A stretch of 64,000 bases of DNA from JACDAN01 sp963802375 (GTDB taxonomy: Bacteria; Actinomycetota; Thermoleophilia; Gaiellales; Gaiellaceae). Numbering within the stretch: the stretch's first letter is position 1; each line of letters starts with the position of its first letter. The position numbers were made by a program, and so were the translations under genes. Below, in pieces: positions 1-8,884 of this stretch. The notes under the pieces are model-generated. The model was given only the letters and a program-made list of their open reading frames with translations, did no database searches and had not been told where the DNA came from. Where the stretch lies: NCBI GenBank assembly GCA_963802375.1, contig CAWDIJ010000010.1:806001-870000 (forward strand), written 5' to 3'.

Positions 1-175
1 TGCGCTTCGCGTACGTGATCAGGTCGTCGAACTCGGACTTCGGGATCGACTGGTCGCCGACGACCGCAACGGAGTTCGACGGCACCGCATCGGAGCCGCC
101 GTCGTCGCTGCCGCAGCCCACCGCGAATACGGCGAGCCCGAGGGCGAGGAAGAGTGTCGAGAAGACCCGTTTCAT
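1..175 (-). CDS. Lipoprotein, SurA/PrsA-type foldase N-terminus (partial)
   Basis: Only the first 58 codons are visible; the gene runs off the left edge. ATG start at 175. The product begins with a basic n-region, a hydrophobic core and a lipobox (A-V-G-C, Cys at residue 21), then an acidic Gly/Ser/Asp linker, so it is an exported lipoprotein. The stretch VAVVGDQSIPKSEFDDLI resembles the strand-helix that opens SurA/PpiC-type peptidyl-prolyl isomerases. M. tuberculosis also has a lipoprotein gene (lpqU) near mfd, but that is not the same family. The isomerase domain lies outside the window, so the function is inferred from this short stretch. Confidence 0.6.
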   Translation of the reverse strand, partial: MKRVFSTLFLALGLAVFAVGCGSDDGGSDAVPSNSVAVVGDQSIPKSEFDDLITYAKR

Positions 176-190
176 GAAAAACGCGCCGAC

Positions 191-3100
191 CTATGCTGCG
201 CGACGCGTGTCGAGAATAGCATCGACCAAACGCACCGCCCCCTTGAATACATCGTCTCTTAACGAGATTTCATGTCGCGCTGTGGTGTAGACGGCGGTGT
301 CGATTCGGCTCCGGAGCTCGCGCAGCTCTCCCGAGCCGAGAACAAGCGGTCCGACGGTCGCCCGCCCCGCTCGGAAGACCAGATAGTCGGCGCCCAGCCG
401 GGCGACCTTGATCCTTACTTCTTGAATTGCAAACAGGTTCTCGACCGGTTCCGGCAGTGGGCCGAAGCGGTCGATCGTGGCCGCCTCCAGCTCGCGCAAC
501 TCGTCCTCCGTCTCGGAGAGTGCGAGCCGGCGGTGGAGGTCGATCCGCATCGCCTCGGAGTCGATGTAGGTGTTCGGGACGTAGGCGTCGACCCGGGCGT
601 CGACACGCACCGGTCTGGCGGTGGGGCGCCGCTCGCCCGAAAGCTCCGCGACCGCTTCACCGAGCAGCTCGACGTAGAGCTCGAACCCCAGCGCGGCGAC
701 GTGGCCCGACTGCTCGGCTCCGAGGAGGTCGCCCGCGCCGCGAATCTCGAGGTCCCGCATCGCGATCGCGAACCCCGCGCCGAGCTCGGTGTGGTCGGCC
801 AGCGTCGCGAGGCGTGCGCGGGCCTCCGGGGTCAGCTCTGAAGCGTCCGGATAGAACAGGTACGCGTGGGCCAGCTCGTCGGAGCGGCCCACCCGCCCGC
901 GGATCTGGTACAGCTGCGCGAGGCCCAGCGCGTCCGCCCGCTCGACGATCAGCGTGTTCGCCTGCGGGATGTCGAGCCCCGACTCGATGATCGTCGTCGA
1001 GACGAGGACGTCCGCGTCGCCGCGCAGGAACGACAGCATCCGGTCCTCGAGCCCCTTTTCACGCATCTGGCCGTGGGCCACGACGACGCGGACGTCGGGA
1101 ACGAGCGCCTGGAGCCAGGCGGCGCGCTCCTCGATCGTCTCGACGCGGTTGTGCAGGAAGAACCCCTGTCCCCCGCGCGCGACCTCCCGTTCGATGGCCT
1201 GCTTGATCAGGTCCTCGTCGAACTCACCGACGTGTGTGCGGATCGGGCGGCGCCCCTCGGGCGGGGTCTCGATGATCGAGATGTCGCGCAAGCCGGAGAG
1301 CGACATGTGGAGCGTGCGCGGGATCGGCGTCGCCGTCAGCGCGAGCACGTCGACCTCCAGCCGCAGCTGGCGGAGCAGCTCCTTCTGGGCCACGCCGAAG
1401 CGCTGCTCCTCGTCCACGATCACGAGCCCGAGGTCCTTGGGAATCACGTCTCGGGAGAGGACGCGATGCGTCCCGATCAGGACGTCCACCTTGCCCTCCG
1501 CGAAGTCGGCGAGCACCTGCTTGGTCTCCTTGACGCTGCGGAAGCGCGAGATCATCTCGACGCGGAGCGGGAAGTCGCGGTAGCGCTCGCGAAAGGTGTT
1601 CCAGTGCTGCTGCGCGAGCACCGTCGTGGGGACGAGCATCAGGGTCTGCTTGCCGTTCAGCGCGACCGCGAAGGCCGCCCGGACGGCGACCTCCGTCTTG
1701 CCGAAGCCGACGTCGCCGCAGACGAGGCGATCCATCGGCCGCGGCGTCTCCAGGTCCTCCTTGACCGCTTCGATCGCGACGCGCTGGTCGTCGGTCTCCT
1801 GGTACGGGAAGCTCGCCTCGAGCTGCTCGAGATACTCGTGGTCGAGGTCGTACGCGACGCCGGGCGCCTGCTGCCGCTCGGCGTAGAGGCGGAGGAGCTC
1901 GCCGGCCAGCTCGCGGATCCCCTCCCGGGCGCGGCTCTTGAGCAGCTGCCACGCCTTCCCACCGAGCTTGGAGAGGGCCGGCGCGCCGCCGTTCGATCCG
2001 ATGTAGCGCGAGACTTTCCCGAGCTGCTCGTGCGGGACGTACAGACGGTCGTCTCCCCGGAACGCGAGCAGGAGGTAGTCGCGCGTCACGCCGGCGACCT
2101 CCTTCGTGTCGAAGCCGAGCAGCCGCCCCACGCCGTGGTCTTCGTGAACGACGTGGTCGCCCGTGCGTAGGTCGGCGAAGGACTGGAGCGCGCGACCGAC
2201 CTTGTGCTCGGCTCGGCGCGGTCTGCGGCGGAAGACCTGCGTATCCGGAAGGAGCGCGATGCCGAGGTCGCGCCAGACGAACCCCCGCCGGGCCGGCGAG
2301 ACCGCGTAGAGGAGCTCGGACTCGGGCGGGAGCTGGTCGCCTTCCTCGAGGAGACGGGCCTCGACCCGCCGGAGCAGGTTCTGGTTGCGCAGCGCCTCGC
2401 CGCGGTGCGCGAAGGCGACGATCGTGCGCAGCCCGCCGCGGACGAGCGAGGCCAGCTCCTGCTCCGCCTCCGACAGGCCACGGGCTGCGATCGCCGGCCG
2501 CTGCGCCTCGAACGAGATCGGCTGGCCGGTCGGGAACGGATCGAGCTCGGCGGCGCCCTCGAGCGGCTGGGGCGGGAGGTCCTCCTCGTCCCACACTGAC
2601 CGCACGGCCTCTGGCTGCCAGACGAGGTCGGGCACGCGGGCGAGCGGCGGGACGAGGTCGTCGGGCGCCTGGCGCGCGCCGTCCTCGTCCGTCAGCGTCG
2701 GCTCGGTGAGGTCGGCGCGGCGCTCGGCGGCCGCGTAGATGACGGCGCTCTCGACAGGGTGGAGCGTGCGCTGCGTAAACGGCGAGTACGCGCGCATCGA
2801 CTCGATCTCGTCCCCGAACAGCTCGATGCGGAGCGGTTCGCGGCCGGTCGTCGGGAAGACGTCGATGATCCCGCCGCGAACAGCGAACTGCCCGCGCTCC
2901 TCTGCGCGCTCGACCCGTTCGTAGCCGGCGAGCGCGAGCTTTTCCGTCAGATCGTCCTCGGCGTCCTCGGGCAGGCGGATCGGCCCTGGCCGCTCGTCCG
3001 GCGCGGGGAGCCCTTCCGAGATGGCGGCAGCGGAAGCGGCGACCAGGCCGCCGGCAACGAGGACGTCGAGGGCGCGGGCCCGCTCGCCGACCAGGTGCGG

Positions 3101-3430
3101 CGCCGGGTCGAGCCCGGAGCCCCAACGCACGCCCCGACTCGGCAGCAGCGCGACATGCTCATCCCCGAGGAACCACGCAGCCGCCTCCGCGGCATCTCGC
3201 GCGTCGGAATCCTCCGGCAAGACGGCGACCAGGCCGCGGTCGAGCCGGAGGTGGAGGGCCGCGAGGAGAAGCGGCAGCGCCGGCTCGGACACGCGTGCCC
3301 GCGGCCCCTTGCGGTCGCCCGCCTCGACGGCGAGGCCCTTGTGCGCCTCGAAGACCTCGTCCGCGAACGCCTCGAGGCGCTCGCTGTCGGCGAGCTCCTG
3401 CGCCACGACATGTAGAACCGGCCGGTCCAC
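191..3430 (-). CDS. mfd: Transcription-repair coupling factor Mfd
   Basis: 1079 residues, slightly short for Mfd (about 1150). It frees RNA polymerase stalled at DNA lesions and recruits UvrA. In order: UvrB-like N-terminal region with the RGGIIDVFP motif near residue 186; RNA-polymerase-interacting CarD-like domain about 405-490 (GDHVVHEDHGVGR); superfamily 2 translocase with Walker A GDVGFGKT (572-579), DEEQ box (673-676) and TATPIPRTL (699-707); a C-terminal TRCF domain. The start is GTG at 3430; the only in-frame alternative before the upstream stop is a CTG. It lies 15 bases upstream of the foldase-like lipoprotein gene on the same strand. Long open frames on the opposite strand are composition shadows. 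Confidence 0.97.
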   Translation of the reverse strand: MDRPVLHVVAQELADSERLEAFADEVFEAHKGLAVEAGDRKGPRARVSEPALPLLLAALHLRLDRGLVAVLPEDSDARDAAEAAAWFLGDEHVALLPSRGVRWGSGLDPAPHLVGERARALDVLVAGGLVAASAAAISEGLPAPDERPGPIRLPEDAEDDLTEKLALAGYERVERAEERGQFAVRGGIIDVFPTTGREPLRIELFGDEIESMRAYSPFTQRTLHPVESAVIYAAAERRADLTEPTLTDEDGARQAPDDLVPPLARVPDLVWQPEAVRSVWDEEDLPPQPLEGAAELDPFPTGQPISFEAQRPAIAARGLSEAEQELASLVRGGLRTIVAFAHRGEALRNQNLLRRVEARLLEEGDQLPPESELLYAVSPARRGFVWRDLGIALLPDTQVFRRRPRRAEHKVGRALQSFADLRTGDHVVHEDHGVGRLLGFDTKEVAGVTRDYLLLAFRGDDRLYVPHEQLGKVSRYIGSNGGAPALSKLGGKAWQLLKSRAREGIRELAGELLRLYAERQQAPGVAYDLDHEYLEQLEASFPYQETDDQRVAIEAVKEDLETPRPMDRLVCGDVGFGKTEVAVRAAFAVALNGKQTLMLVPTTVLAQQHWNTFRERYRDFPLRVEMISRFRSVKETKQVLADFAEGKVDVLIGTHRVLSRDVIPKDLGLVIVDEEQRFGVAQKELLRQLRLEVDVLALTATPIPRTLHMSLSGLRDISIIETPPEGRRPIRTHVGEFDEDLIKQAIEREVARGGQGFFLHNRVETIEERAAWLQALVPDVRVVVAHGQMREKGLEDRMLSFLRGDADVLVSTTIIESGLDIPQANTLIVERADALGLAQLYQIRGRVGRSDELAHAYLFYPDASELTPEARARLATLADHTELGAGFAIAMRDLEIRGAGDLLGAEQSGHVAALGFELYVELLGEAVAELSGERRPTARPVRVDARVDAYVPNTYIDSEAMRIDLHRRLALSETEDELRELEAATIDRFGPLPEPVENLFAIQEVRIKVARLGADYLVFRAGRATVGPLVLGSGELRELRSRIDTAVYTTARHEISLRDDVFKGAVRLVDAILDTRRAA

Positions 3431-3492
3431 GACGAACGCCGGAACGGTCAGGTTCCGGGGCGGTCAATGGTACGCGCAGGGACAATCGCGGG

Positions 3493-4035
3493 ATGGGCGC
3501 GCTCTCAATTCGGACGGCGGGGACGGACGACGCCGAGGCGCTGTTCGCGATTCACAAGGAGAGCGCGATGACGGCGTACGCGGAGATCTTCCCGCCCGAT
3601 CGGTATCAGTTCCCGGACGAGCGGATGCGGGCGCACTGGGAGGAAGCGGTGCGCGACGACGAGACCGACGTCCTGGTTGCGGAGCGGTCCGGGACGCCGG
3701 TCGGGTTCGCGAACGTTTCGCCGGGCTGGCTGAGGAACCTGTTCTTGCTGCCGTCCGAGTGGGGGCGCGGTGCGGGCGGCGCACTCCACGACGAGGCCGT
3801 AGCGCTCCTGCGCGGTCATGGGACGGGCGCACAGCTGTGGGTGCTGGAGGCGAACGGGCGTGCTCGGACGTTCTACGAGCGCCGAGGATGGCGAGACGAC
3901 GGCGGGAGATCGCGATCCGACTTCCCGCCGCACCCGGTCGAGCTCAGGTACGCGCTCGAGGTCGGGGCCGGGAGCCCACGGTCGGGGACCCATCCCAAAC
4001 CCCCACCCACCCAAGGGGATGAACTTCGAGGCTAG
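3493..4035 (+). CDS. GNAT family N-acetyltransferase
   Basis: 180 residues. ATG at 3493 opens directly at the typical first strand (LSIRTAGTDDAEALFAIH). The acetyl-CoA loop is seen as LFLLPSEWGRGAGGALHDEA (R/Q-x-x-G-x-G/A pattern), followed by the ANGRARTFYERRGW motif that ends GNAT domains. The acceptor cannot be named. A possible -10 (GACAAT, 3481-3486) sits six bases before the ATG, which would give a leaderless mRNA. It is the only plus-strand gene in a long minus-strand block. The last 20 residues are proline-rich and outside the domain. Confidence 0.85.
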   Translation: MGALSIRTAGTDDAEALFAIHKESAMTAYAEIFPPDRYQFPDERMRAHWEEAVRDDETDVLVAERSGTPVGFANVSPGWLRNLFLLPSEWGRGAGGALHDEAVALLRGHGTGAQLWVLEANGRARTFYERRGWRDDGGRSRSDFPPHPVELRYALEVGAGSPRSGTHPKPPPTQGDELRG

Positions 4036-4081
4036 CGCCCTATCCGCACCTTGACTGCGCCGATTCCGTGCCGAGAGTGCG

Positions 4082-6079
4082 TCAGGAGGAGCGGAAGAAG
4101 ACCTGCTCCACAGGCTCGTCAGGCCGTTCGGACTCGCGAGGCTCATCCTCCTCGCCGGCCGCTGAAGCCGGCCGGTCGACGTACGCACGCGCCTGCAACG
4201 TGAAGAGCTCCGCGTAGAGCCCGTCGCGAGCCATCAGGTCCTCATGAGATCCCTCCTCGACGACCCGACCATCGTGAAGCACGTAGATCCGATCGGCTGA
4301 CCGCACGCTCGAGAAGCGATGTGAGATCAGCACCACCGAGCGCCCGTGCAGCAGCTCGCGCATCCGCTCGAAGAGGTTGCTCTCCGCACGCGCGTCCAGT
4401 GATGCCGTCGGCTCGTCGAGGATTACGAACGGCGCGTCCCGGAAGAACGCACGCGCCAGCGCCACACGCTGCCACTGCCCGATCGAGAGGTCGAACCCGC
4501 CGGAGAACTCCCGGCCGAGCATCGTCTCGTACCCCTCGGGCAGCGACGCGAGGAACTCGTGCGCGTCCGCGCGCGCGGACGCCTCGAGGATCGCCTCGAG
4601 ATCATCGATGCGCTCCTTCCGTCCCAGGCCGACGTTCTCCCGCGCAGGAAGCAGGTAGCGCTCGAAGTCCTGGAAGATCACTGCGACCGCACGGCGAAGC
4701 TCGTCGGCGTCCACGTCCGCGAGGTCCAGGTTGTCCCAGCGGATCCTGCCGCTCTCGGGCCTGTACAGCCCGGCCAGCATCTTGGCGAGTGTCGTCTTTC
4801 CCGAGCCGTTCTCGCCGACGAGCGCAACGATCTCGCCCTTGCCGATCTCCAGCGAGACGCCGTCCACGGCCGGGCGGTCCGACTCCGGGTACGTGAACGA
4901 CACGTCTTCGACCGTCAGGCGATCAAAGGACTTCGGCGCAGACGTTCGCCCCTCGGCTGCCTCGACTGACGGTTCCAGCGTCAGGAACGACGAGTAGTCG
5001 CGGATGAAGAGCGTGGCCTCGTACAGGGACGTCGCGCTCATGTGGACAATGCGCAGCTGGTTCGCGAGCTGGTAGAGGCCGAAGACCGCCGTACCGGCTG
5101 CCGCCAGCGACATGCGGTCGCTCGTGTACAACCAGGCCAGCATCGCGATCGTCCCGACCGTGACAGCCGACGACGTGATCGACCCGAGCAGCGCCCGGAC
5201 CGTCCTGCGCTTCGCGAGCTGCCGCAGCTCCGCGATCCGCTCGTCGTAGAGCGTGTCGTAGCGGCGCCGGAGGAACTCCGCCAGGTTGAAGGCGCGCACC
5301 TCCTTCGCCGCGTTCCGGCCCATGAGGACGTTCTGGAGATAGCTGCGCTGCCGATCATTCGGCGTCATTCCCCGCGTGTAGTGGTAGAGGTCGCGCGTAT
5401 TCAGCGAGGCGACGACCCAGAGCGGGAGATAGCCGACGAGCACGAAGGGCAGCAGGAGCGGCTGGAGCGCGGCGAGCGCGAAGATGATCGCCGCGGCCGT
5501 CATGAGAGAGCCGACGATTCCCAGCAGGCCGTTGACGGTCTGAAGCGCGCGGAACTGCCCTTGTGCGCGGGCGCGCTGGAGCCGGTCGTAGAACTCCGGG
5601 GACTCGAAGGCGAGCAGGTCGATCCTGGTGGACACGTCGAGCACGCGGTCGATCGCCTTGCGGCCGACCAACTCGCCGAGGACGCGGCTCTGTTCTCCCT
5701 GGATCGCCCGGGCGAGATCGAGGGCAACCGTGATGGCGACAAGCGCGATGAGCGGTGGACCGACATCCGCCAGGTCGGCGCTGCCTCCGCTTCCGAGGAC
5801 TGCCTCGAAGACTGCCTTCGCGATGTACAACTGCACCACTACGCCGAGGGCAGTCAGAAGCTGCAGGCTCGAGGTGAGCAGGAAGATGTTGCGGCCTGAG
5901 CTCCAGACCAGCCGGATCGAGTCGGCGAGGAGGCGCGGCAGGTCGCGCCAGGTTCCTTCCGATCCCTCCGGATGCATGACGTCCCACCACGTGCGGCCCT
6001 GACGCGGACCGGGCGCGGCACCCTGGCGCCGTCGCGTACCGGCGCCGTCACCTACCGAGACGAAGATGCGATCGCCCAC
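4082..6079 (-). CDS. ABC exporter, fused membrane and ATPase domains
   Basis: 665 residues: an N-terminal exporter-type membrane domain (about 45-330, six predicted spans) and a C-terminal ATPase. Walker A GENGSGKT is at 422-429, signature LSIGQ at 531-535 (Ile in place of the usual first Gly), Walker B FVILDEP at 551-557 and the H-loop His at about 587. A single-chain half-transporter would act as a homodimer. The substrate is unknown; the architecture resembles lipid, drug or peptide exporters. The charged 35-residue tail is Glu-rich. A GTG start lies four bases after the pth stop; an internal ATG at residue 35 (MHPEGSEGT) is an alternative. Confidence 0.85.
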   Translation of the reverse strand: MGDRIFVSVGDGAGTRRRQGAAPGPRQGRTWWDVMHPEGSEGTWRDLPRLLADSIRLVWSSGRNIFLLTSSLQLLTALGVVVQLYIAKAVFEAVLGSGGSADLADVGPPLIALVAITVALDLARAIQGEQSRVLGELVGRKAIDRVLDVSTRIDLLAFESPEFYDRLQRARAQGQFRALQTVNGLLGIVGSLMTAAAIIFALAALQPLLLPFVLVGYLPLWVVASLNTRDLYHYTRGMTPNDRQRSYLQNVLMGRNAAKEVRAFNLAEFLRRRYDTLYDERIAELRQLAKRRTVRALLGSITSSAVTVGTIAMLAWLYTSDRMSLAAAGTAVFGLYQLANQLRIVHMSATSLYEATLFIRDYSSFLTLEPSVEAAEGRTSAPKSFDRLTVEDVSFTYPESDRPAVDGVSLEIGKGEIVALVGENGSGKTTLAKMLAGLYRPESGRIRWDNLDLADVDADELRRAVAVIFQDFERYLLPARENVGLGRKERIDDLEAILEASARADAHEFLASLPEGYETMLGREFSGGFDLSIGQWQRVALARAFFRDAPFVILDEPTASLDARAESNLFERMRELLHGRSVVLISHRFSSVRSADRIYVLHDGRVVEEGSHEDLMARDGLYAELFTLQARAYVDRPASAAGEEDEPRESERPDEPVEQVFFRSS

Positions 6080-6083
6080 GCGT

Positions 6084-6677
6084 CTAGTTGTACCGGCGCT
6101 GCGCCTCCTCGAGGCCGTCCCGGGCCATCGTCTCGACCGCGTCCGCCGCTCGCCCGATCAGCTCGTCGACGTCCACCTCGGGCTCGAATCCGCCCAGGAC
6201 GTAATCGGCGACGCTTCGCCGGTCTCCCCGGCCGGGCCGCCCCACACCGATCCGCAGGCGCAGGAAGTCGTTCGTCCCGAGCACCTGGGCGATCGAGCGC
6301 AGGCCGTTGTGACCCGCGAGGCCGCCGCCGAATTTGGCCTGCAGCCGTCCGGGATCGAGGTCGACGTCGTCGTGGACGATGAGGACGTCGGCGGGATCGA
6401 CCTTGAAGAACTTCCCCGCGGCTCCGATCGATTGGCCCGAGACGTTCATGTAGGTCTCGGGCTTGAGGAGCGCGAGCTTCAGGTCGTCGAGCCGAGTCTC
6501 CGAGAGCTGCCCGGAGAACTTGCTGCGAAAGGATCCGCCGTGGCGCCGCGCGAGCTCGTCCACGACCATCCAGCCGGCGTTGTGGCGGGTGCGTTCGTAT
6601 TCGCGGCCCGGATTGCCGAGACCCGCGACGAGGAGATCCAGCGTCGAGGCGCGCTCGCCCCGACGCAACAGGCGCAC
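6084..6677 (-). CDS. pth: Peptidyl-tRNA hydrolase
   Basis: 197 residues. Releases peptides from tRNA after premature termination. The family signature GLGNPGREYERTRHNAGW includes the catalytic His (TRHNAG). KPETYMNVSGQSI, HDDVDLDPG and GGGLAGHNGLRSI follow in the expected order. The chosen GTG start, four bases after the rplY stop, gives about 14 residues before the usual LLVAGLGNPG start, so a later start is possible. The rplY-pth order is the one seen in M. tuberculosis and is widespread in bacteria. Confidence 0.96.
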   Translation of the reverse strand: MRLLRRGERASTLDLLVAGLGNPGREYERTRHNAGWMVVDELARRHGGSFRSKFSGQLSETRLDDLKLALLKPETYMNVSGQSIGAAGKFFKVDPADVLIVHDDVDLDPGRLQAKFGGGLAGHNGLRSIAQVLGTNDFLRLRIGVGRPGRGDRRSVADYVLGGFEPEVDVDELIGRAADAVETMARDGLEEAQRRYN

Positions 6678-6680
6678 GAC

Positions 6681-7406
6681 CTAGCCCTCGGTGGTGCCGG
6701 GCTCTTCGCCCTCGCCCGAGCCGTCTTCGGCGGCAGCCTCGCCCTCGCCCTCGGCTGCACCCTCCGGCGGCTCCTCGCCCTCGGCCAGCTCCTCGCCCTC
6801 CTCGAGCTCCTCTTCCTCCGGCTCGGGCTCGACGATCTGCGTCGGCAGCGTCACCGTCGCGAGCACCGTCTCTTCGGGATCGTCGAGGAACGTGACGCCG
6901 TCCTGCTTCGCGATGTCCGCGAGGCGAAGCGTGTCGCCGATGTGCATCTCGGAGATGTCGACCTCGATCCGTTCAGGGATCTCCAGCGGCAGCGCCTCGA
7001 CGTTGATCTCGCGCGAGACCTGCGACAGGACGCCGCCCTCCTTGGTGCCTGCGGACTCGCCGACTAGCTCGATCACGACCTGCGCCTGGATTGGCTGGTC
7101 GAGGCGGACCTCCTGGAGGTCGATGTGAGCGATGCGGCCGGTGATGACGTCCTGCTGGTAGTCCTTGAGGATCGATGCATGCGTCGTCTTCTGGCCTTCG
7201 AGGACGACGTCGAGGATCGCGTGCAGGCCCGACGGGCCCGTCAGGACCCGGCGCAGCTCGCGCTCCGGGACGGAGATCGCGTGCGGCGTCTTCCCGCGTC
7301 CGTAGAGGACGCCGGGGATGACTCCGGTGCGACGGAGGCGGCGGGCGTCGGCTGAACCGCGCCCCTCGCGCTCCGCAACCTCGAGCTTGATTCGTTCACC
7401 TGCCAC
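6681..7406 (-). CDS. rplY: 50S ribosomal protein L25, CTC/TL5 type
   Basis: 241 residues: an N-terminal 5S-rRNA-binding L25 domain (about 1-95, GVLYGRGKTPHAISV) and a C-terminal TL5/CTC beta domain (about 95-190). A 50-residue tail is almost wholly Glu, Gly, Ala and Pro, common in actinobacterial CTC proteins. The GTG start at 7406 overlaps the end of the upstream glycosyltransferase gene by 11 bases, so translation is probably coupled. No clear Shine-Dalgarno is seen before the GTG. Confidence 0.95.
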   Translation of the reverse strand: MAGERIKLEVAEREGRGSADARRLRRTGVIPGVLYGRGKTPHAISVPERELRRVLTGPSGLHAILDVVLEGQKTTHASILKDYQQDVITGRIAHIDLQEVRLDQPIQAQVVIELVGESAGTKEGGVLSQVSREINVEALPLEIPERIEVDISEMHIGDTLRLADIAKQDGVTFLDDPEETVLATVTLPTQIVEPEPEEEELEEGEELAEGEEPPEGAAEGEGEAAAEDGSGEGEEPGTTEG

Positions 7407-8874
7407 GGCGCGGCAGTGTAGCGCGAGGGCTTGGGAGAGCGGCTGAGCCGTCGCTCTGCCGAGCCCTCCCTTCAGAGACTGCGTCTCCTAGGCCCCGCGC
7501 GACCAGCTCGTACCACCAGTCGAGCTCCCGTGGATGCTGGGCGGTTGCGATCGTTTCCGCCGCAGCGCGCAGGGCGCCCTGATCGTCGAACGGCCCGCGC
7601 AGGGTCACGACCGCCCACTCCCCCCGGGGCAGGGCGACGTGCACGGCGCCGATCGGCTCCTCGGAGTGCTCGAGCGACCTCAGGATCTGGTCCCCCGAGC
7701 CCTGCGGGAGGGCGAGCGCGTCCCGAACGCTCGCGAGCTCAGCCAGGAACGGCGTTGCGTACGGAAAGAGCAGGTCACTGCGCTCTGCCCGCACCGAGAA
7801 CGGCGTCTCCGTCGGCAGCAGGCCGAGCTCACGCGGATCCTTGAGCGCGCTCGCCGGCGCAGCGACGGCGAGCACGATCACGGCGCCAACGGCGACGAGC
7901 CACGCGCGCTCGGGGAGCCATCGGCGCAACCGGGCGACCGCGACGCCGATCGCCGCGGCCCAGAGCGGCAGGCCGTAGAAGAGGTGGCGCGGCGAGAGGT
8001 CGGGCTCGGAACCTGCCGGAATCAGCATGAAGAGCACGGGCGGAACTGCGACGGCCGCGGCCAACACCGCGACGGCCGGTCGCTCCATCGCCAACACGAC
8101 CAGGCCCATGATTGCCAGCCCCGTGAAGAGAACGAGCGTGAGCCCACTCCCGCCGGCAAACGACGACACCGCGGCAACGAGCTCGCTCCAGGCGTCTCCC
8201 GGCCCGGCAAGCGAGCTTCTACCCTGCCCCACATCCGACCGGTCGGCGAGCCGGAGATCGGCGACGAGGAACGGCACGGCGGCGACGGCGGCGACGCCGA
8301 ACGGCCACGCTCGTCGTCGCCAGACGATTGCGGCCACCACCAGCATCACGAGCGCGGGAATCGCCCCGTAGGGATGCACCGCCGGCAGGAGCCACGCGGC
8401 GACCGCGGCGGCGATGACGGCGCCCCTCGTCCGATGCTCGAGGGCCCGCACGAAGAGGTCGGTCGCAAGAGCAGCCACGAGGACGTACAGCGCATACATC
8501 CGGCCGAAGCTCCCGTAGACCGCGAGCGCCGTCGACGAAGCTGTCACCGCCGCGGCGACGAGTCCGGCCGGGTAGCCCCCGAGCCGCCGCCCGAGGTCGA
8601 AGCAGAGCGGCACGGCCGCCAGCGCGGACACCACCGAGAGCCAGCGAAGTGCCTCGGCGCTCGTGTCAACCGCGAACACGCCGTGCGTGAGCACGAAGTG
8701 GAGCGGGGCGCCGCCGCGATCCACCATCACCGTCTCGAGCACCTCGCCCAACGGGCGCATCGAGATCAGTCCGGCGACGGCTTCGTCCTCGTAGAGCGGC
8801 TTGTCGCCCACGTCGGGTACGAGCCGGTACAGGAGCAGCCCGCACAGCGCAGCGACTACGCCGCCGGCGAACAG
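7396..8874 (-). CDS. GT-C (GT39-like) membrane glycosyltransferase, CTG start proposed
   Basis: 492 residues with about ten membrane segments. The first loop carries an acidic pair (PLYEDEAVAGL) as in GT39/PMT-like enzymes that use polyprenyl-phosphate sugars. A start at the first in-frame GTG (8811) would remove the first transmembrane helix (LFAGGVVAALCGLLLYRL). The reading frame stays open to 8944 but has no ATG, GTG or TTG there. A CTG at 8874 is preceded by AAGAGG and a six-base gap, an excellent Shine-Dalgarno that overlaps the prs stop. I therefore place the start at CTG 8874. Sugar and acceptor are unknown. Confidence 0.75.
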   Translation of the reverse strand: MFAGGVVAALCGLLLYRLVPDVGDKPLYEDEAVAGLISMRPLGEVLETVMVDRGGAPLHFVLTHGVFAVDTSAEALRWLSVVSALAAVPLCFDLGRRLGGYPAGLVAAAVTASSTALAVYGSFGRMYALYVLVAALATDLFVRALEHRTRGAVIAAAVAAWLLPAVHPYGAIPALVMLVVAAIVWRRRAWPFGVAAVAAVPFLVADLRLADRSDVGQGRSSLAGPGDAWSELVAAVSSFAGGSGLTLVLFTGLAIMGLVVLAMERPAVAVLAAAVAVPPVLFMLIPAGSEPDLSPRHLFYGLPLWAAAIGVAVARLRRWLPERAWLVAVGAVIVLAVAAPASALKDPRELGLLPTETPFSVRAERSDLLFPYATPFLAELASVRDALALPQGSGDQILRSLEHSEEPIGAVHVALPRGEWAVVTLRGPFDDQGALRAAAETIATAQHPRELDWWYELVARGLGDAVSEGRARQSDGSAALPSPRATLPRRGR

Positions 8875-8884
8875 CCGAGCCCTC

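Noticed and set aside
866..2170. 434-codon open frame on the plus strand opposite mfd
   Set aside because: Composition shadow: it is antisense to conserved Mfd motifs, rich in Arg/Leu/Asp/Val, and resembles no family.
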